64,000 nucleotides of DNA from Dama dama (lineage: Eukaryota > Chordata > Mammalia > Artiodactyla > Cervidae): contig NC_083714.1 of the NCBI RefSeq assembly GCF_033118175.1, positions 15,872,001-15,936,000 on the forward strand, in the 5' to 3' direction. A program made the position numbers and the translations under genes. Of the stretch, positions 32,870 to 43,965 are shown one piece after another. The notes under the pieces were generated by a model. That model worked only from the letters and a program-made list of their open reading frames with translations. It searched no databases and was not told the origin of the DNA. Within the stretch, counting starts at the first letter, position 1. Each line of letters begins with the position of its first letter.

Positions 32870-33831
32870 TTTTAAAGTGTGCATTGACTTTTAAAATATT
32901 TTGAGGTAATTTTATTACATGAAGTTGTAGAAAATAATACAGTGATATCTTAAGTATGCTGTACCTAGGTTCTCCTGGTGATAACAGCTATATGTGACTA
33001 TAGAACATATCACACTAAGAAATTAATATTGCTACAACCCTATTATCATATTAAGATTTCCCAAGTTTTACTCATTGTATGTGTGTGTTTACTTCTATGC
33101 AATGTTGTCACATGAGTAGATTTGTGTGACCACCATCACAGCCATGATACAGAAACATTCAGTAACCACAGGGCCCTCTGTGTTGCCCTTTAAAAGCAAA
33201 TTCACCTCCCTCTAGCATTCCCTAAACCTGTCCTTAACCCCTAGCAATCGCAAATTTATTCTCCATTTCTGTAACTTTATCATTTTATCATTTTTAAAAG
33301 CTATATAGATGAAATCATACAGTATGTTAACCTTTTGTGATTGCCTTTTTTCCCACTCATCATAATTTTCTGGCGATTTATCCAAGTCATTGCTTCTATC
33401 TATCAATGGTTTGTTCCTTTTTATAGCTGAATGGTTTTCCATGCTATAGATGTAATATAGTTTGTGTAATTATTTACTGTTTGAGGACCTCTGTGATGAA
33501 TCCACTTTTTGGCAAATGTGAATAAAGCTGCTATTGCCATCTGTGTACATGTTTTTGTGTACACATGAAAGTTTTAGTTCTCTGGGATAAATGCTGAAGA
33601 GTGCAACTGCTGGGGTCATATGGTAGTTGCATGTTTAATTTTATACAAAAACAAAAACTGCTCAACTTTTCTCCAGAGTGGCTGTAACATTTACATTCCC
33701 AGTGATTATATGTGAATGATCTTATTCCTCTGCATACTTTCCACCATTTGGTGTTGTCACTATTTTTTATTTTAGCTTTTCTAGTAAGTGTGTAGTAATA
33801 TATCATTGTGGTTTTAATTTTCATCTAAATA
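32870..33831 (-). mobile_element. L1M LINE, 3'UTR and ORF2 end
   Basis: Old L1M in reverse (ATGTTGTCACATGAGTAGAT, AATCGCAAATTTATTCTCC, GAATAAAGCTGCTATTGCC). It stops where the Tigger-like transposon begins. A further piece of L1 ORF2 lies beyond the transposon at 37060-37500. Confidence 0.85.
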
Positions 33832-34472
33832 TAGGCATATCTCAGATATACTGCAGGTTTGGTTCCAGACCAATACAATAAAGCAAATATGAAAATAAAG
33901 TGAGTCACATGATTTTTTTGGTTTCCCAATGCATATAAAAGTTATATTTGCTGTATTGTAGTCTATTGAGTGTGCAACAACATTATGTCTAAAACAGTGT
34001 ACATACCCAAAAAGACTTTATTGCTAAAAATTGATAACCATCATGTGTGCCTTCAATAGTCATAGTGTTTTTTTTTCTGGTGGAAGGTCTTGCCTCTATA
34101 TTGATAGCTGCTGACTGATCAGGATGGTGGTTGCTAAAGGGCGGGGTGACTGTGGACACCCGTATTTTATTTGTCTTAAAATAAGACAACAGTGAAGCTT
34201 TCCATATTGATTGACTCTTCCTTTCATGAATGATTTCTCTGTAGTATACAATACTGTTTACTAGTATGTTACCCACAGTAGAACTTTCAAAATTAGAGTC
34301 AGTCCTTTCAAACTCTGCTGCTACCTTTGCCAACTTAGTTTATGTAATATTCTAAATCTGTTGTTGTCATTTCAACAGTCTTCACAATATCTTCTCTAGG
34401 AGTAGATTCTATCTCAAGAAACCACTTTCTTTGCTCATCCATAAGAAGCAACTCCTCATCAATTGAACTTTT

Positions 34473-35520
34473 TTTCCATTTATTTTTATTAGTTGGAGGC
34501 TAATTACTTTACAATATTGTAGTGGTTTTTGCCATACACTGACATGAATCAGCCATGGATTTACATGTGTTCCCCATCCTGAACCCCCCTCCCACCTCCC
34601 TCCCCATCCCATACCTCTGGGTCATCCCAGTGCACCAGCCCTGAGCACTTGTCTCATGCATCCAACCTGGACTGGTGATCTGTTTCACACTTGATAATAT
34701 ACATGGTTCGGTGCTGTTCGCTTAGATCGTCCCACCCTCGCCTTCTCCCATAGAGTCCAAAAGTCTGTTCTATACATCTGTGTCTCTTTTTCTGTTTTGC
34801 ATATAGGGTTATCGTTACCATCTTTCTAAATTCCATATATATGCGTTAGTATACTGTATTGGTCTTTATCTTTCTGGCTTACTTCACTCTGTATAATAGG
34901 CTCGTTTTATCCATCTCATTAGAACTGATTAAAATATATTCTTTTCAATGGCTGAGTAATATTCCATGGTGTATATGTACCACAGCTTCCTTATCCATTC
35001 GTCTGCTGATGGGCATCTAGGTTGCTTCCATGTCCTGGCTATTATAAACAGTGCTGCGATGAACATTGGGGTGCACGTGTCTCTTTCAGATCTGGTTTCC
35101 TCGGTATGTATGCCCAGGAGTGGGATTGCTAGGTCATATGGCAGTTTTATTTCCAGTTTTTTAAGGAATCTCCACATTGTTCTCCATAGTGGCTGTACTA
35201 GTTTGCATTCCCACCAACAGTGTAAGAGGATTCCCTTTTCTCCACACCCTCTCCAGCATTTATTGCTTGTAGACTTTTGGATAGCAGCCATTCTGACTGG
35301 CGTGTAATGGTACCTCATTGTGGTTTTGATTTGCATTTCTCTAATAATGAGTGATGTTGAGCATCTTTTCATGTGTTTGTTAGCCATCTGTATGTCTTCT
35401 TTGGAGAAATGTCTGTTTAAATCTTTGGCCCATTTTTTGATTGGGTCATTTATTTTTCTGGAATTGAGCTGCAGGAGTTGCTTGTATATTTTTGAGATTA
35501 ATCCTTTGTTTCTTCATTCT
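34473..35520 (-). mobile_element. Ruminant L1, 5'-truncated, nested in Tigger1
   Basis: A 1.05-kb L1 3' end (ORF2 C-terminus plus 3'UTR) very similar to that at 22961-24010. ATTGAACTTTT at 34462-34472 and ATTGAAGTTTT at 35521-35531 form an 11-bp target-site duplication with one mismatch. Tigger sequence continues directly on both sides. Confidence 0.93.
34929..35387 (-). pseudogene. L1 ORF2 C-terminal fragment
   Basis: A 152-codon open stretch encodes the ORF2 C-terminal domain, including KCWRGCGEKGILLHCWWECK, WKQPRCPSADEWIRKLWYI and a premature end shortly before the natural terminus. It lacks the endonuclease and reverse transcriptase. Confidence 0.9.
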
Positions 35521-35731
35521 ATTGAAGTTTTATCATAAAATTGCAGCTGTTCAATCACATCTTCAGGCTGCCCTTCTAATTCTAGTTCTTTTGCTATTTC
35601 CACTACATTTGCAATGACTTCCTCCACCAAAGTCTTGAACCCCTCAAATCATCCATGAAGGTTGGAATCAACTTCTTCCAAATGCCTGTTAATGTTGATA
35701 TTTTGTCCTCTTCCCATGAATCAGCAAATTC

Positions 35732-36178
35732 TTAATGGCATCTGGAATGGTGAGTCCTTTTCAGAGATTTTAATTTGCTTTGCCTAGATGCCTCAGAGGA
35801 ATCACTATCTATTGCAGCTATGACCTTATGAAATGCATTTCTTAAATAATAAGACTTAAAAGTTGAAATGACCCCTTGATCCATGGTGTACAGAATGGAT
35901 GCTGTGTTAGCAGGCTGCAAAACAATATTAATCTCATTGCATGTCTCCATCAGAACTCTTGGGTAACCTGGTGCATTGTCAATAGCAGTAATATTTTGAA
36001 AGGAATCTTTTTGTTCTGAACAGTGTGTCTCAACAGTGGGCTTAAAATATTTGATAAACTGTGTTGTAAACAGATGTGCTCTCATCCAGGCTATGTTGTT
36101 CCATTTGTAGAGCATGGGCAGAGTAGATGTAGCATAATTTTTGATAACCCTAGGATTTTCAGAATGGTGAATGAGCAT
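35732..36178 (-). pseudogene. Tigger transposase fragment (DDE domain)
   Basis: A 148-codon open stretch corresponds to the pogo/Tigger DDE integrase-like domain. ITAIDNAPGYPRVL carries the conserved second aspartate motif, followed by NIVLQPANTASILYTMDQGV and an HKVIAAIDSDSSEASRQ tail region. It aligns with the catalytic half of Tigger transposases, which share ancestry with CENPB and JRK-type proteins. The N-terminal DNA-binding part is missing and an L1 lies downstream, so it is non-functional. Confidence 0.88.
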
Positions 36179-36557
36179 TGGCTTTTCAACTTTAAGTCCC
36201 CATCTGCATTAGCCCCTAACAGGCCTGTCCTTTGAAGCTTTGAAGCCAGGCATTGACTTCTCTCAACTATGAAAATCTGCATGGTATCCTCTTCCAATAC
36301 TAGACTGTTTCATCTACATGAAAAACCTGTTGTTTATTGTAGCCATATTCATAATTTTTTTAGCTAGGTCTTCTGGATAAACATACTACATCTTCTACAT
36401 CAGTACTTGCTGCTTCACCTTGAACTTTTATGTTATGGAAACACCGTCTTTCCTCAAACCTCATGAATCAACTTCTGCTAGCTACAAACTTTTCTTCTGC
36501 AGCTTCCTCACCTCTTTCAGCCTTTCATAGATTTGACGAGAGTTAGTGACATTATGG

Positions 36558-36831
36558 GAGAAGGCAATGGCAGCCCACTCCAGTACTCTTGCCTGGAAAA
36601 TCCCGTGGATGCAGGAGCCTGGTGGGCTGCAGTCCATGGGGTCGCTAAGAGTCGGACACGACTGAGTGACTTCACTTTCACTTTTCACTTTCATGCATTG
36701 GAGAAGGAACTGGCAACCCACTCCAGTGTTCTTGCCTTGAGAATCCCAGGGACAGGGGTGCCTGGTGGGCTGCCATCTATGGGGTCGCACAGAGTCAGAC
36801 ACGACTGAAGCGACTTAGCAGCAGCAGCAGC
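36558..36831 (+). mobile_element. BOV-A2 dimeric SINE
   Basis: Starts GAGAAGGCAATGG, ends (CAG)n. A perfect 13-bp target-site duplication, AGTGACATTATGG, lies at 36545-36557 and 36832-36844. Confidence 0.96.
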
Positions 36832-36844
36832 AGTGACATTATGG

Positions 36845-37060
36845 GGCTTCCTATGTGTCTCAGTGGTAGAGAATCTGCCTGCTAATGCAGGATATGCAGG
36901 AGACATGGGTTTGATCCCTTGGTTGGGAAGATCCCCTGAGAGAAGGAAATGGCAACCCACCCCAGTATTCTTGCCTGGAAAATTCCGTGGGCAGAGGAAC
37001 CTGGCAGGCTACAGTCCATAGGGTCTCAAAGAGTCGGACATGACTGAGCACAATAACAAC
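36845..37060 (+). mobile_element. Bov-tA SINE
   Basis: Begins immediately after the BOV-A2 target-site duplication: GGCTTCCTATGTGTCTCAG head, GATCCCTTGGTTGGGAAGAT core, GTCGGACATGACTGAGCAC end. Confidence 0.93.
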
Positions 37061-37500
37061 AAACCTTTATATTTGGTAGAATGATTTCTCCTACTTTATG
37101 CTTCTTTGTCAAGGTTGTTTTAGCCATACTAGGGCTTGTGCCTTTCCATAGAAATTTTAGAATAACCTTATCTATGTCTTAGATAAACTTGCTATGATTT
37201 TGATAAGAATTGCTTAACTCCAAGTTAATTTGGGAAAAATCTTTACTATGTTGAGCCTTATAATCCATGAACATGGTATCTTTCCATTTAGTAGATTTTC
37301 TTTGAGTTTTCATCAGCATTTTGTAAATTTTTGTATGCAAATCAGATACATATATTTTAAGGTGTATACCTTAGTATTTCATTTTCCCTGGAGCAATGGT
37401 AAATGGCATTGTGTTTTAATTTTAGTTTCTATGTTTTCATTGTTAGTGTAGAAAATGTGATGGACTTTTCTATATTGCTCTTGTATTCAACAAACTTGCA
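37061..37500 (-). mobile_element. L1M ORF2 fragment
   Basis: Text such as CTTTGTCAAGGTTGTTTTAG and CCATGAACATGGTATCTTTCC is reversed L1 ORF2. It may be the other side of the L1M at 32870-33831, with intervening sequence lost. Confidence 0.75.
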
Positions 37501-38045
37501 GATATTTATTTACTTTTATTCTTCTCATAGTCGAACCTGGTTTCCAAGATTGCTACTATGTAGGAGGGAGAGGGATTGCTTCAGACAGATGCAATTACAG
37601 CACTACAATATGAAAGTTGACATGAGGGGAGGAGGGATGCAATTTAATTAGGTGGGCTTATAAGGACTCCCAAAGCACAGGGATATAAGGGCCCTTTGGC
37701 AAAGGGGCATACAGATTACACTCCCTCAAAACATACTTGTGAAACTCAGTTCTTGAAACTGAGTTCTTAAGGACCTAAGTGGTCCTTAAGAGGCTGTATA
37801 TGACCTAAGAGATCATAAAATGCTGTGTTAATATATAATAGTTAAGGAAATGTTGAAACTATAGAAATGTATTTTACTTAAAAAAAAATAAAACATATGA
37901 GATAATTTTCAAAAGATGTTTTACAAAATAAAGCTCAAATCACATTCTAGGTTCTTTAATAGAGATAAATGCAATGGAATTGTTCATCCTGAATAACTCA
38001 TTTCTCAAAATATATGATGTGCTTAGATTCACAGATGCACATGTT

Positions 38046-38091
<46 letters not shown>

Positions 38092-38880
38092 TCTGTGAAA
38101 TCCCTCCACATTGCAAAGAGTGCATTAACTTTAATATGAGGGACTTATATCAACAGTTTTAGAAGGATCATTTATTTTTAAGCTAGCCAATATTGAATCC
38201 TAATGGTAATGAATGATTCTATTTTATCAGTTTGAGTCAGAAGTCCTATCTCTATCATGTAATAAAAGATATATACTGGGGAAACAGCCACATCAATGGG
38301 GAAAAAGCTAGTTAAACATGGACCAGCAAGATAGGAAGTGTGTCAAAGTAGGATTTGATAATTATATGTTGCAATATTCTTTACGGACTGGGGCTTGTAC
38401 GATATCTTCTTTAAATTTAGATAGTGGCTTTAAATTCTTTGCACATCTTTCTTCCGAAATAATTTAAACATTGTTTGCACAGGGTTGATATTGGCAGTGC
38501 CCTGTGCATATTTGGTATATCTCTTTATTGACTCTTGGTTTTCTCCTTGGGCAGCAAAGGGAGTACTTCTTTCTCTAAACACATCTGTAGTTATGTTATT
38601 GCCTTTACCACCCCACTCCCAACAAATCAGACTTGATCTGTTAAATTTTACTGGGCTAGATCTCATTCCCAGTGACAATTTTAAGCAACAATTGGCAATA
38701 AGATACTTGTTTGCAATAATTTCTCTTGATAATTTCCTCTCTAGTTCTTTTATGCAGTCTTCTACTGCCCATGGCTGTTCTTATACCATTACAAAGTAGG
38801 CAGCTAGCCAAGTGACAGTATTTCAGAAACGGTGGAGTGTTCTTCCAAACTTATATGATACCACTCTCCTGGTTTTTCCC
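37501..38880. other. Non-coding stretch with (CA)n
   Basis: No gene recognised. Contains the microsatellite at 38050-38087, and its right part (from about 38700) may already be decayed L2. Confidence 0.45.
38050..38087. repeat. (CA)n microsatellite
   Basis: About 19 uninterrupted CA units, likely polymorphic. Confidence 0.95.
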
Positions 38881-39782
38881 TTAACTGATGGAGTGTTTGT
38901 TCTGTTACTTTATTGGCCTCCTTTTTCTCTGTCTTCTAAAATTGGGGTTCCCCAGAATTTATTTTTGTCATGGCTTTTCTTTTCTATGTATATTTATTAA
39001 GTTCAAATCTCATTTAGTTTTATGGCTTCAATATTGTCTCTGTGCTGATGACTCCCAAAGTTCTATCTCCTTAGTAGTTCAGACACCCATCTCCAATTTG
39101 TTTCTTGACATTTATGGATGTCTAATGAGTATAGCAAATATGTGCTAAAAACATAAACCAGTTGATTCTGTCCCCTAGTTCCCTCCTCTGTCCTGGTCAA
39201 CCTATCTGTTCATTACATAGTATTTTTCATCTGAATGGTAGTACAAGTCACCCAGATGTTTAACTGTAAAACACAAGAATCATCCTTGATTTCTCATTTG
39301 CTCTCATAACTCATGTTCAACTCATCATCAAATGCTCCCAGTTTTACCTCTAAAAGTATATACTATATATACCTAAGTTTCTCAATCTTCCCTGTTAGCA
39401 CCCTAGTTAGTAATCATCATTGCTCAACTGAATTATTATAATAGGCTCCTTAATACTTTTTGCCCTCCTCTACAACCAACCCCAGGACTACTCCTTTCCA
39501 AATGTTAATAAATCCATTCTTAAACTCATTTGGTGGTTACATGAGCTACCTCTCTGGTCTCAACTTGAGTGACACTACATAGAATGCAATGGTTTACTAA
39601 GTTCTAGTGGAACTGTTTTTTTCTCCAAACCACTTCATCCCAAAAGTCATATCCCATAGGTGTTCTTTGGCCCTCATCTTATCTAAATAGTTCCTTCATC
39701 CACCACTAGTCAACCTATCCCATCACCCTGTTTTATTTTCTTCTTTGTACTAACGCCTATCTGAAAGTACTTGACTGTATTT
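38881..39782 (+). mobile_element. L2 LINE fragment
   Basis: The succession ATTGTCTCTGTGCTGATGAC, CCATCTCCAATTTGTTTCTTG, GAATCATCCTTGATTTCTC and ATTATAATAGGCTCCTTAAT follows the L2 ORF2 3' part. Heavily decayed, as expected of an element that predates the placental radiation. Confidence 0.82.
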
Positions 39783-40600
39783 TCAGTTCAGCTCAGTCAC
39801 TCAGTCATGTCCAACTCTTTGTGACCCCATGGACTATAGCAAGCCAGGCTTCCCTGTCCATCACCAACTCCCGGAGCTTACTCAAACTTATTTACATCAA
39901 GTCAGTGATGCCATCCAACCATCTCATCCTCTGTCATCCCCTTCTCCTCCTGCCTTCAATCTTTCCCAGCATCAGGGTCTTTTCCAATGAGTCAGTTCTT
40001 CGCATTATGTGGCCAAAATATTGGATTTTCAGCTTCAGCATCAGTCCTTCCAATGAATATTCAGGACTGATTTCCTTTAGGATTGAGTGGTTTGATCTCC
40101 TTGCTGTCCAAGGGACTCTCAGGAGTCTTCTCCAACAACACAGTTCAAAAGCATCAGTTCGGCACTCAGCTTTCTTTATGGTCCAACTCTCACATCCATA
40201 CATGACTACTGGAAAAACCATAGCTTTGACTAGATGAACCTTTGTTGGCAAAGTAATGTCTCTTCTTTTTAGTATGCTGTCTAGTTTTCTCAGGAGGTGG
40301 CTAAGGTGGTCTGGTATTCCCATCTCTTTAAGAATTTTCCACAGTTTATTGTGATCCACACAGTCAAAGGTTTTAGTGTAGTCAATGAAGCAGAAGTAGA
40401 TGTTTTTCTGGAATTCTCTTGCTTTTTCTGTGATCCAATGGATGTTGGCAATTTGATCTCTGGTTTCTCTGCCTTTTCTAAATCCAGTTTGAACATCTGA
40501 AAGTTCTCAGTTCTCATACTGTTGAAGCCTGGCTTGGAGAATTTTGAGCATTACTTTGCTAGTGTGTGAGATTGTAATTGTGCAATAGTTTGAATATGAC
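39783..40600 (-). mobile_element. BovB LINE fragment with internal deletion
   Basis: The 3' end (AGTTCAGCTCAGTCACTCAG) and ORF C-terminal part run to about 40288. There the sequence jumps to the upstream reverse transcriptase region, omitting roughly 0.5 kb compared with a standard BovB such as 12830-14470. On the minus strand the join reads SHLLRKLDSILKRRD. Confidence 0.9.
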
Positions 40601-40889
40601 TGTAGTTTCAGCTGAAAAATTCACTTCCAAAATGGATGTGATATAATGGATGGCAAACTTAAACACATAGTTTTGAATAGGGAGCTTTTCATGACCTCCA
40701 ATTTAACTACTTGGAAACTACATCCATGGTCATAACCAATCATATCTGAACTGATTGCAGCAAAGGCTTGTAAAGGTAATATATATTTTTTTACCAGTAG
40801 CATCACTTTTTCAAATGAAATCGTCTGTAGAACCCCAATGAATCAAAGAGATAAAAATAGAATCACCTGGTAAAGCAGAGGAAGAATTG

Positions 40890-41268
40890 ATGCTTTTGAA
40901 CTGTGGTGTTGGAGAAGAGTCTTGAGAGTCCCTTGAACAGCAAGAAGATCCAACCAGTCCATCCTAAAGGAAATCAGTCCTGAATATTCATTGGAAGGAC
41001 TGATGCTGAAGCTGAAACTCCAGTACTCTGGCCACCTGATATGAAGAACTGACTCATTGGAAAAGACCCTGATTCTGGGAGAGATTAAAGGCAGGAGGAG
41101 AAGGGGATGACAGAGGATGAGATGGTTGGTTGGCATCACAGATTCAATGGAACTGAGTTTTGAGTAAGCTCCGGGAGTTGGTGATGGACAGGGAAACCTG
41201 GTGTGCTGCAGGCGATGGGATTGCAAAAAGCCGGACACGACTGAGTGACTGAACTGAACTGAACTGAC
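40890..41268 (+). mobile_element. BovB / ART2-type fragment, forward
   Basis: Begins CTTTTGAACTGTGGTGTTGG and ends with ACTGAACTGAACTGAACTGA. It shares the BovB 3' region with the oppositely oriented copy at 39783-40600. Confidence 0.93.
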
Positions 41269-42484
41269 TGAGGTTGGTATACTGAGCCTGCTCAGTTGGT
41301 CTTTAACCCTGAAGCTTCTCTAGAGGGCCCTAACCACCACCATGCAATCGTGTGGCTCTAGACCATGATGGCTTGAAACATTGGTTTAGACATTTAATAG
41401 AGTGCAATATAAGGTAACAAAACTAAGCCCTACTCCTCTAACTTAAGGTCTTTGTAAATATATATTTAGCAGTATTAATGGAAATCAGAGAGCCTGTACA
41501 AATTGACCCGATGCAGTTCATGGCCAGAGAACATGTCCTATTTAGCAGATATTAGGCCAGGACATGGTTCAGTTTGCTAGGATCAGGGACTTGTGGCACT
41601 GAAGTCAAAGATTAAATCTGAGCACCCAGTGCAATGCTGGGGAAATTACCCTTAAGATTAATGGATGATTCCAAACTGCTAGTAGTTGAAGAGGAGTTCA
41701 GCTGAGATCACTGAATAATTGCATAGAGAAAATGTTCATGTTTCTCTTGTTTCTTTATAAGTCATTGGTGTTGTTACAAACTGTGGCATTCTGTAGTGTT
41801 GGGAAATAGAACCTTGTGGGAGTGGACAGCTCAGGAGACATGCTTCATCTGAGAGTCCTTACCATCAGTAATCAAACCCAGATACTGTTTTGCCTGCAGG
41901 ATCATTTCCTTATAATAGTGAGTGGTTCTGTGACCAACAGGTAACTTGGCAAGAATTTATCAGTATTCTTCTGGTAATCAATTACAAAAATAAGATCACT
42001 TCACTAAGATTATTTCCAGGAACTAGAATGATGTCAATAGCAAAGGCCATTTGGAGAGAATGAAAATGTCAATATAGCTATCATCTGTCTATGGCCCAAT
42101 TAAGCTAGGATTTTAATCAAAAGAGAAAGTCAATGTCAATATCTGCTTGCTAGATAAAGACAGCTGCTTTTTAAAAAGCAGTTTTAAGCTGCTTAAAACC
42201 AGGTTAAATTATCAGAGATCCTGGGTGTGTGTGTGGAGACACAACCAAAGAAGACCCATAGATACTCTGTCTCATTTTAGGCCAGAAACTGACCTAAAGA
42301 GCACAGTTCAACTGCCTTTCTCCTTGGGAGAGAGGGTAATTTTTTAGCCTCTCTCAAAACCTTCCAGGTCTTATATGTATCCAAGCCTCAATGTGATGTG
42401 ACAGACTGAGGACTGTACTGTGGTTTATCTGTGTTCCATATCCTTTTGTTATCAATTCACAGGACACTTTTCTTGGGCTCCTAG
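41269..42484. other. Non-coding stretch, nothing recognised
   Basis: Apparently unique sequence without long frames or repeats I can assign. Confidence 0.5.
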
Positions 42485-42702
42485 TGATGACCTGGGTGGT
42501 TCAGATGGTAAAGAATCTGCCCACAATGCAGAAGACCCAGGTTTGATCCTTGGGTCAGGAAGATCCCCTGGAGAAGGGAATGGTAACCCACTCTAGTATT
42601 CTTGCCTGGAAAATCCCAAGGACAGAGGAGGCTGTTGGGCTACAGTCCATGGGATCGCAAAGAATCGGACTTGACTGAGTGACTAACAGTTTCACTTTCA
42701 AT
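42485..42702 (+). mobile_element. Bov-tA SINE
   Basis: Forward Bov-tA (CTGGGTGGTTCAGATGG head, TTGGGTCAGGAAGATCCCC core, CTTGACTGAGTGACTAAC end). Confidence 0.93.
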
Positions 42703-43090
42703 GATGACAACATAAACTTTCAGATTGGTACATCAATCAAGTCTCCATCAACAGGATTGAGTTAGAAATAGGATCAACCTGTTTACCAAAATGCACCTAA
42801 AGAATGAAGGTTCAATGTAATTGTGTACCCTTTCCCACCACTCCTACCACCGCACACAGATGCCCAGAAGGAGAGACAGTAGTGTGGCCAACCAGTGCTG
42901 CTGTCATCTAGGTGTCCTGGAAAGCTTGAGAACGGGGCCCCGGGTGTCTTCAGAGAAGTAGATCACAATTGAACTTTCAGCCCTTTTTTTAGATTTCTAT
43001 TTCTGAAATAAGTTTCTGCCAACAGGTTATTAAACCTTCTGATTTCATTCTAATCTAAGTTCTTGGTTCCCCCCCCCCCCCAAATAACTT

Positions 43091-43305
43091 TTGTGCTAAG
43101 TCGCTTGGTCATGTCTGACTCTTTTGTGACCCCATGGACTAGCCCACCAGGCTCTTCTGTCCATGGGATTTCCCAGGCAAGAATACTAGGGTGGATTGCC
43201 ATTCCCTCCTCTGGTGACCTTCAGAGAGTTGTTCTTCCAGGGATTGAACCCAAGTCTCCTGCATTGGCCGGCAGATTCTTCACCACTGAGCCACCTAGGA
43301 AGCCT
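43091..43305 (-). mobile_element. Bov-tA SINE
   Basis: Reverse Bov-tA flanked by AATAACTT at 43083-43090 and 43306-43313. A run of C at 43070-43081 precedes it. Confidence 0.93.
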
Positions 43306-43313
43306 AATAACTT

Positions 43314-43575
43314 CACTGATACACAATTCACACACCATAAAATTTGCCCCTTTAAAGCATACAGTTCAGTGATTTTAATATATGCACAGAGTTGTGCAAC
43401 CATCACCACTATCTAATTTCAGAACATTTTCACCTCCCCTAAAAGAAACCCCACACTTGTTCACAGTGACTCCCTTTCCCTCAGCCCCAACTACTTCTGT
43501 TTCTATAGATTTGCCTATTCTAGAAATTCTTTCTTTGTGAACTACATTATATTTTCCAAAGGTGTTTTCCTAGAT
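43314..43575 (-). mobile_element. L1M 3'UTR fragment
   Basis: CACCATAAAATTTGCCCC, GTTGTGCAACCATCACCAC and CCCAACTACTTCTGTTTCTA are reversed L1M 3'UTR landmarks. Confidence 0.82.
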
Positions 43576-43734
43576 GTTAGAATAATATCCAGTTTTCTTT
43601 CAAATCTTGCATAGAATAAGTAGATTCTTAGAGTTTGTTTCACTGTAGAAAGAGCCCAATCATGATTGTTTCATGCTATTATTTTATTACCTATTCCTCT
43701 TCAATTTACCTACTGTCTGTCTTATCTGAGAGGC

Positions 43735-43890
43735 ATTATAGGTGGCTAAGAGACTGGTATTTGGAGACCTGTGTTTTCATCTCTGCTGTGTCAGTTACGA
43801 GCTCTGAAATCATGGGGAAAGTTATTTACTTCTTTGTACCTCAGTTTCCCCTTCTATAAAATGAGAATAGTGGTAGTACTTGTGTTGTAT
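43735..43890 (+). mobile_element. MIR SINE
   Basis: GGCTAAGAGACTGGTATTTG, TACCTCAGTTTCCCCTTCTA and AAAATGAGAATAGTGGTAGT match MIR. Confidence 0.78.
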
Positions 43891-43892
43891 CC

Positions 43893-43965
43893 ATTCAGTT
43901 CAGTCGCTCAGTCATGTCCAACTTTTTGTGACCCCATGGACTGCAGCATTCCAGGCTTCCCTTGA
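43893..43965 (-). mobile_element. BovB / ART2 3'-end scrap
   Basis: Only the last 70 bases of a BovB 3' end (CAGTTCAGTCGCTCAGTC to TTCCAGGCTTCCC). Confidence 0.85.

Larger units (their letters stand above)
33832..36557 (-). mobile_element. Tigger1-like DNA transposon (pogo group), one end lost
   Basis: The left end ATAGGCATATCTCAGATATA matches the Tigger1 terminal inverted repeat. The body follows Tigger1 in order (GGTTTCCCAATGCATATAAA, GTGTGCAACAACATTATGTC, AAGAAACCACTTTCTTTGCTCATCC in part). Transposase is encoded on the minus strand. A 5'-truncated L1 splits it at 34473-35520. The right side stops near 36545 in the transposase coding part, so the other terminal repeat and transposase N-terminus are missing, and two SINEs sit at that junction. 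Confidence 0.9.

Noticed and set aside
38050..38087. Regular repeats that could suggest a CRISPR-like array or satellite
   Set aside because: It is a simple CA microsatellite. No repeat-spacer array exists in the window.
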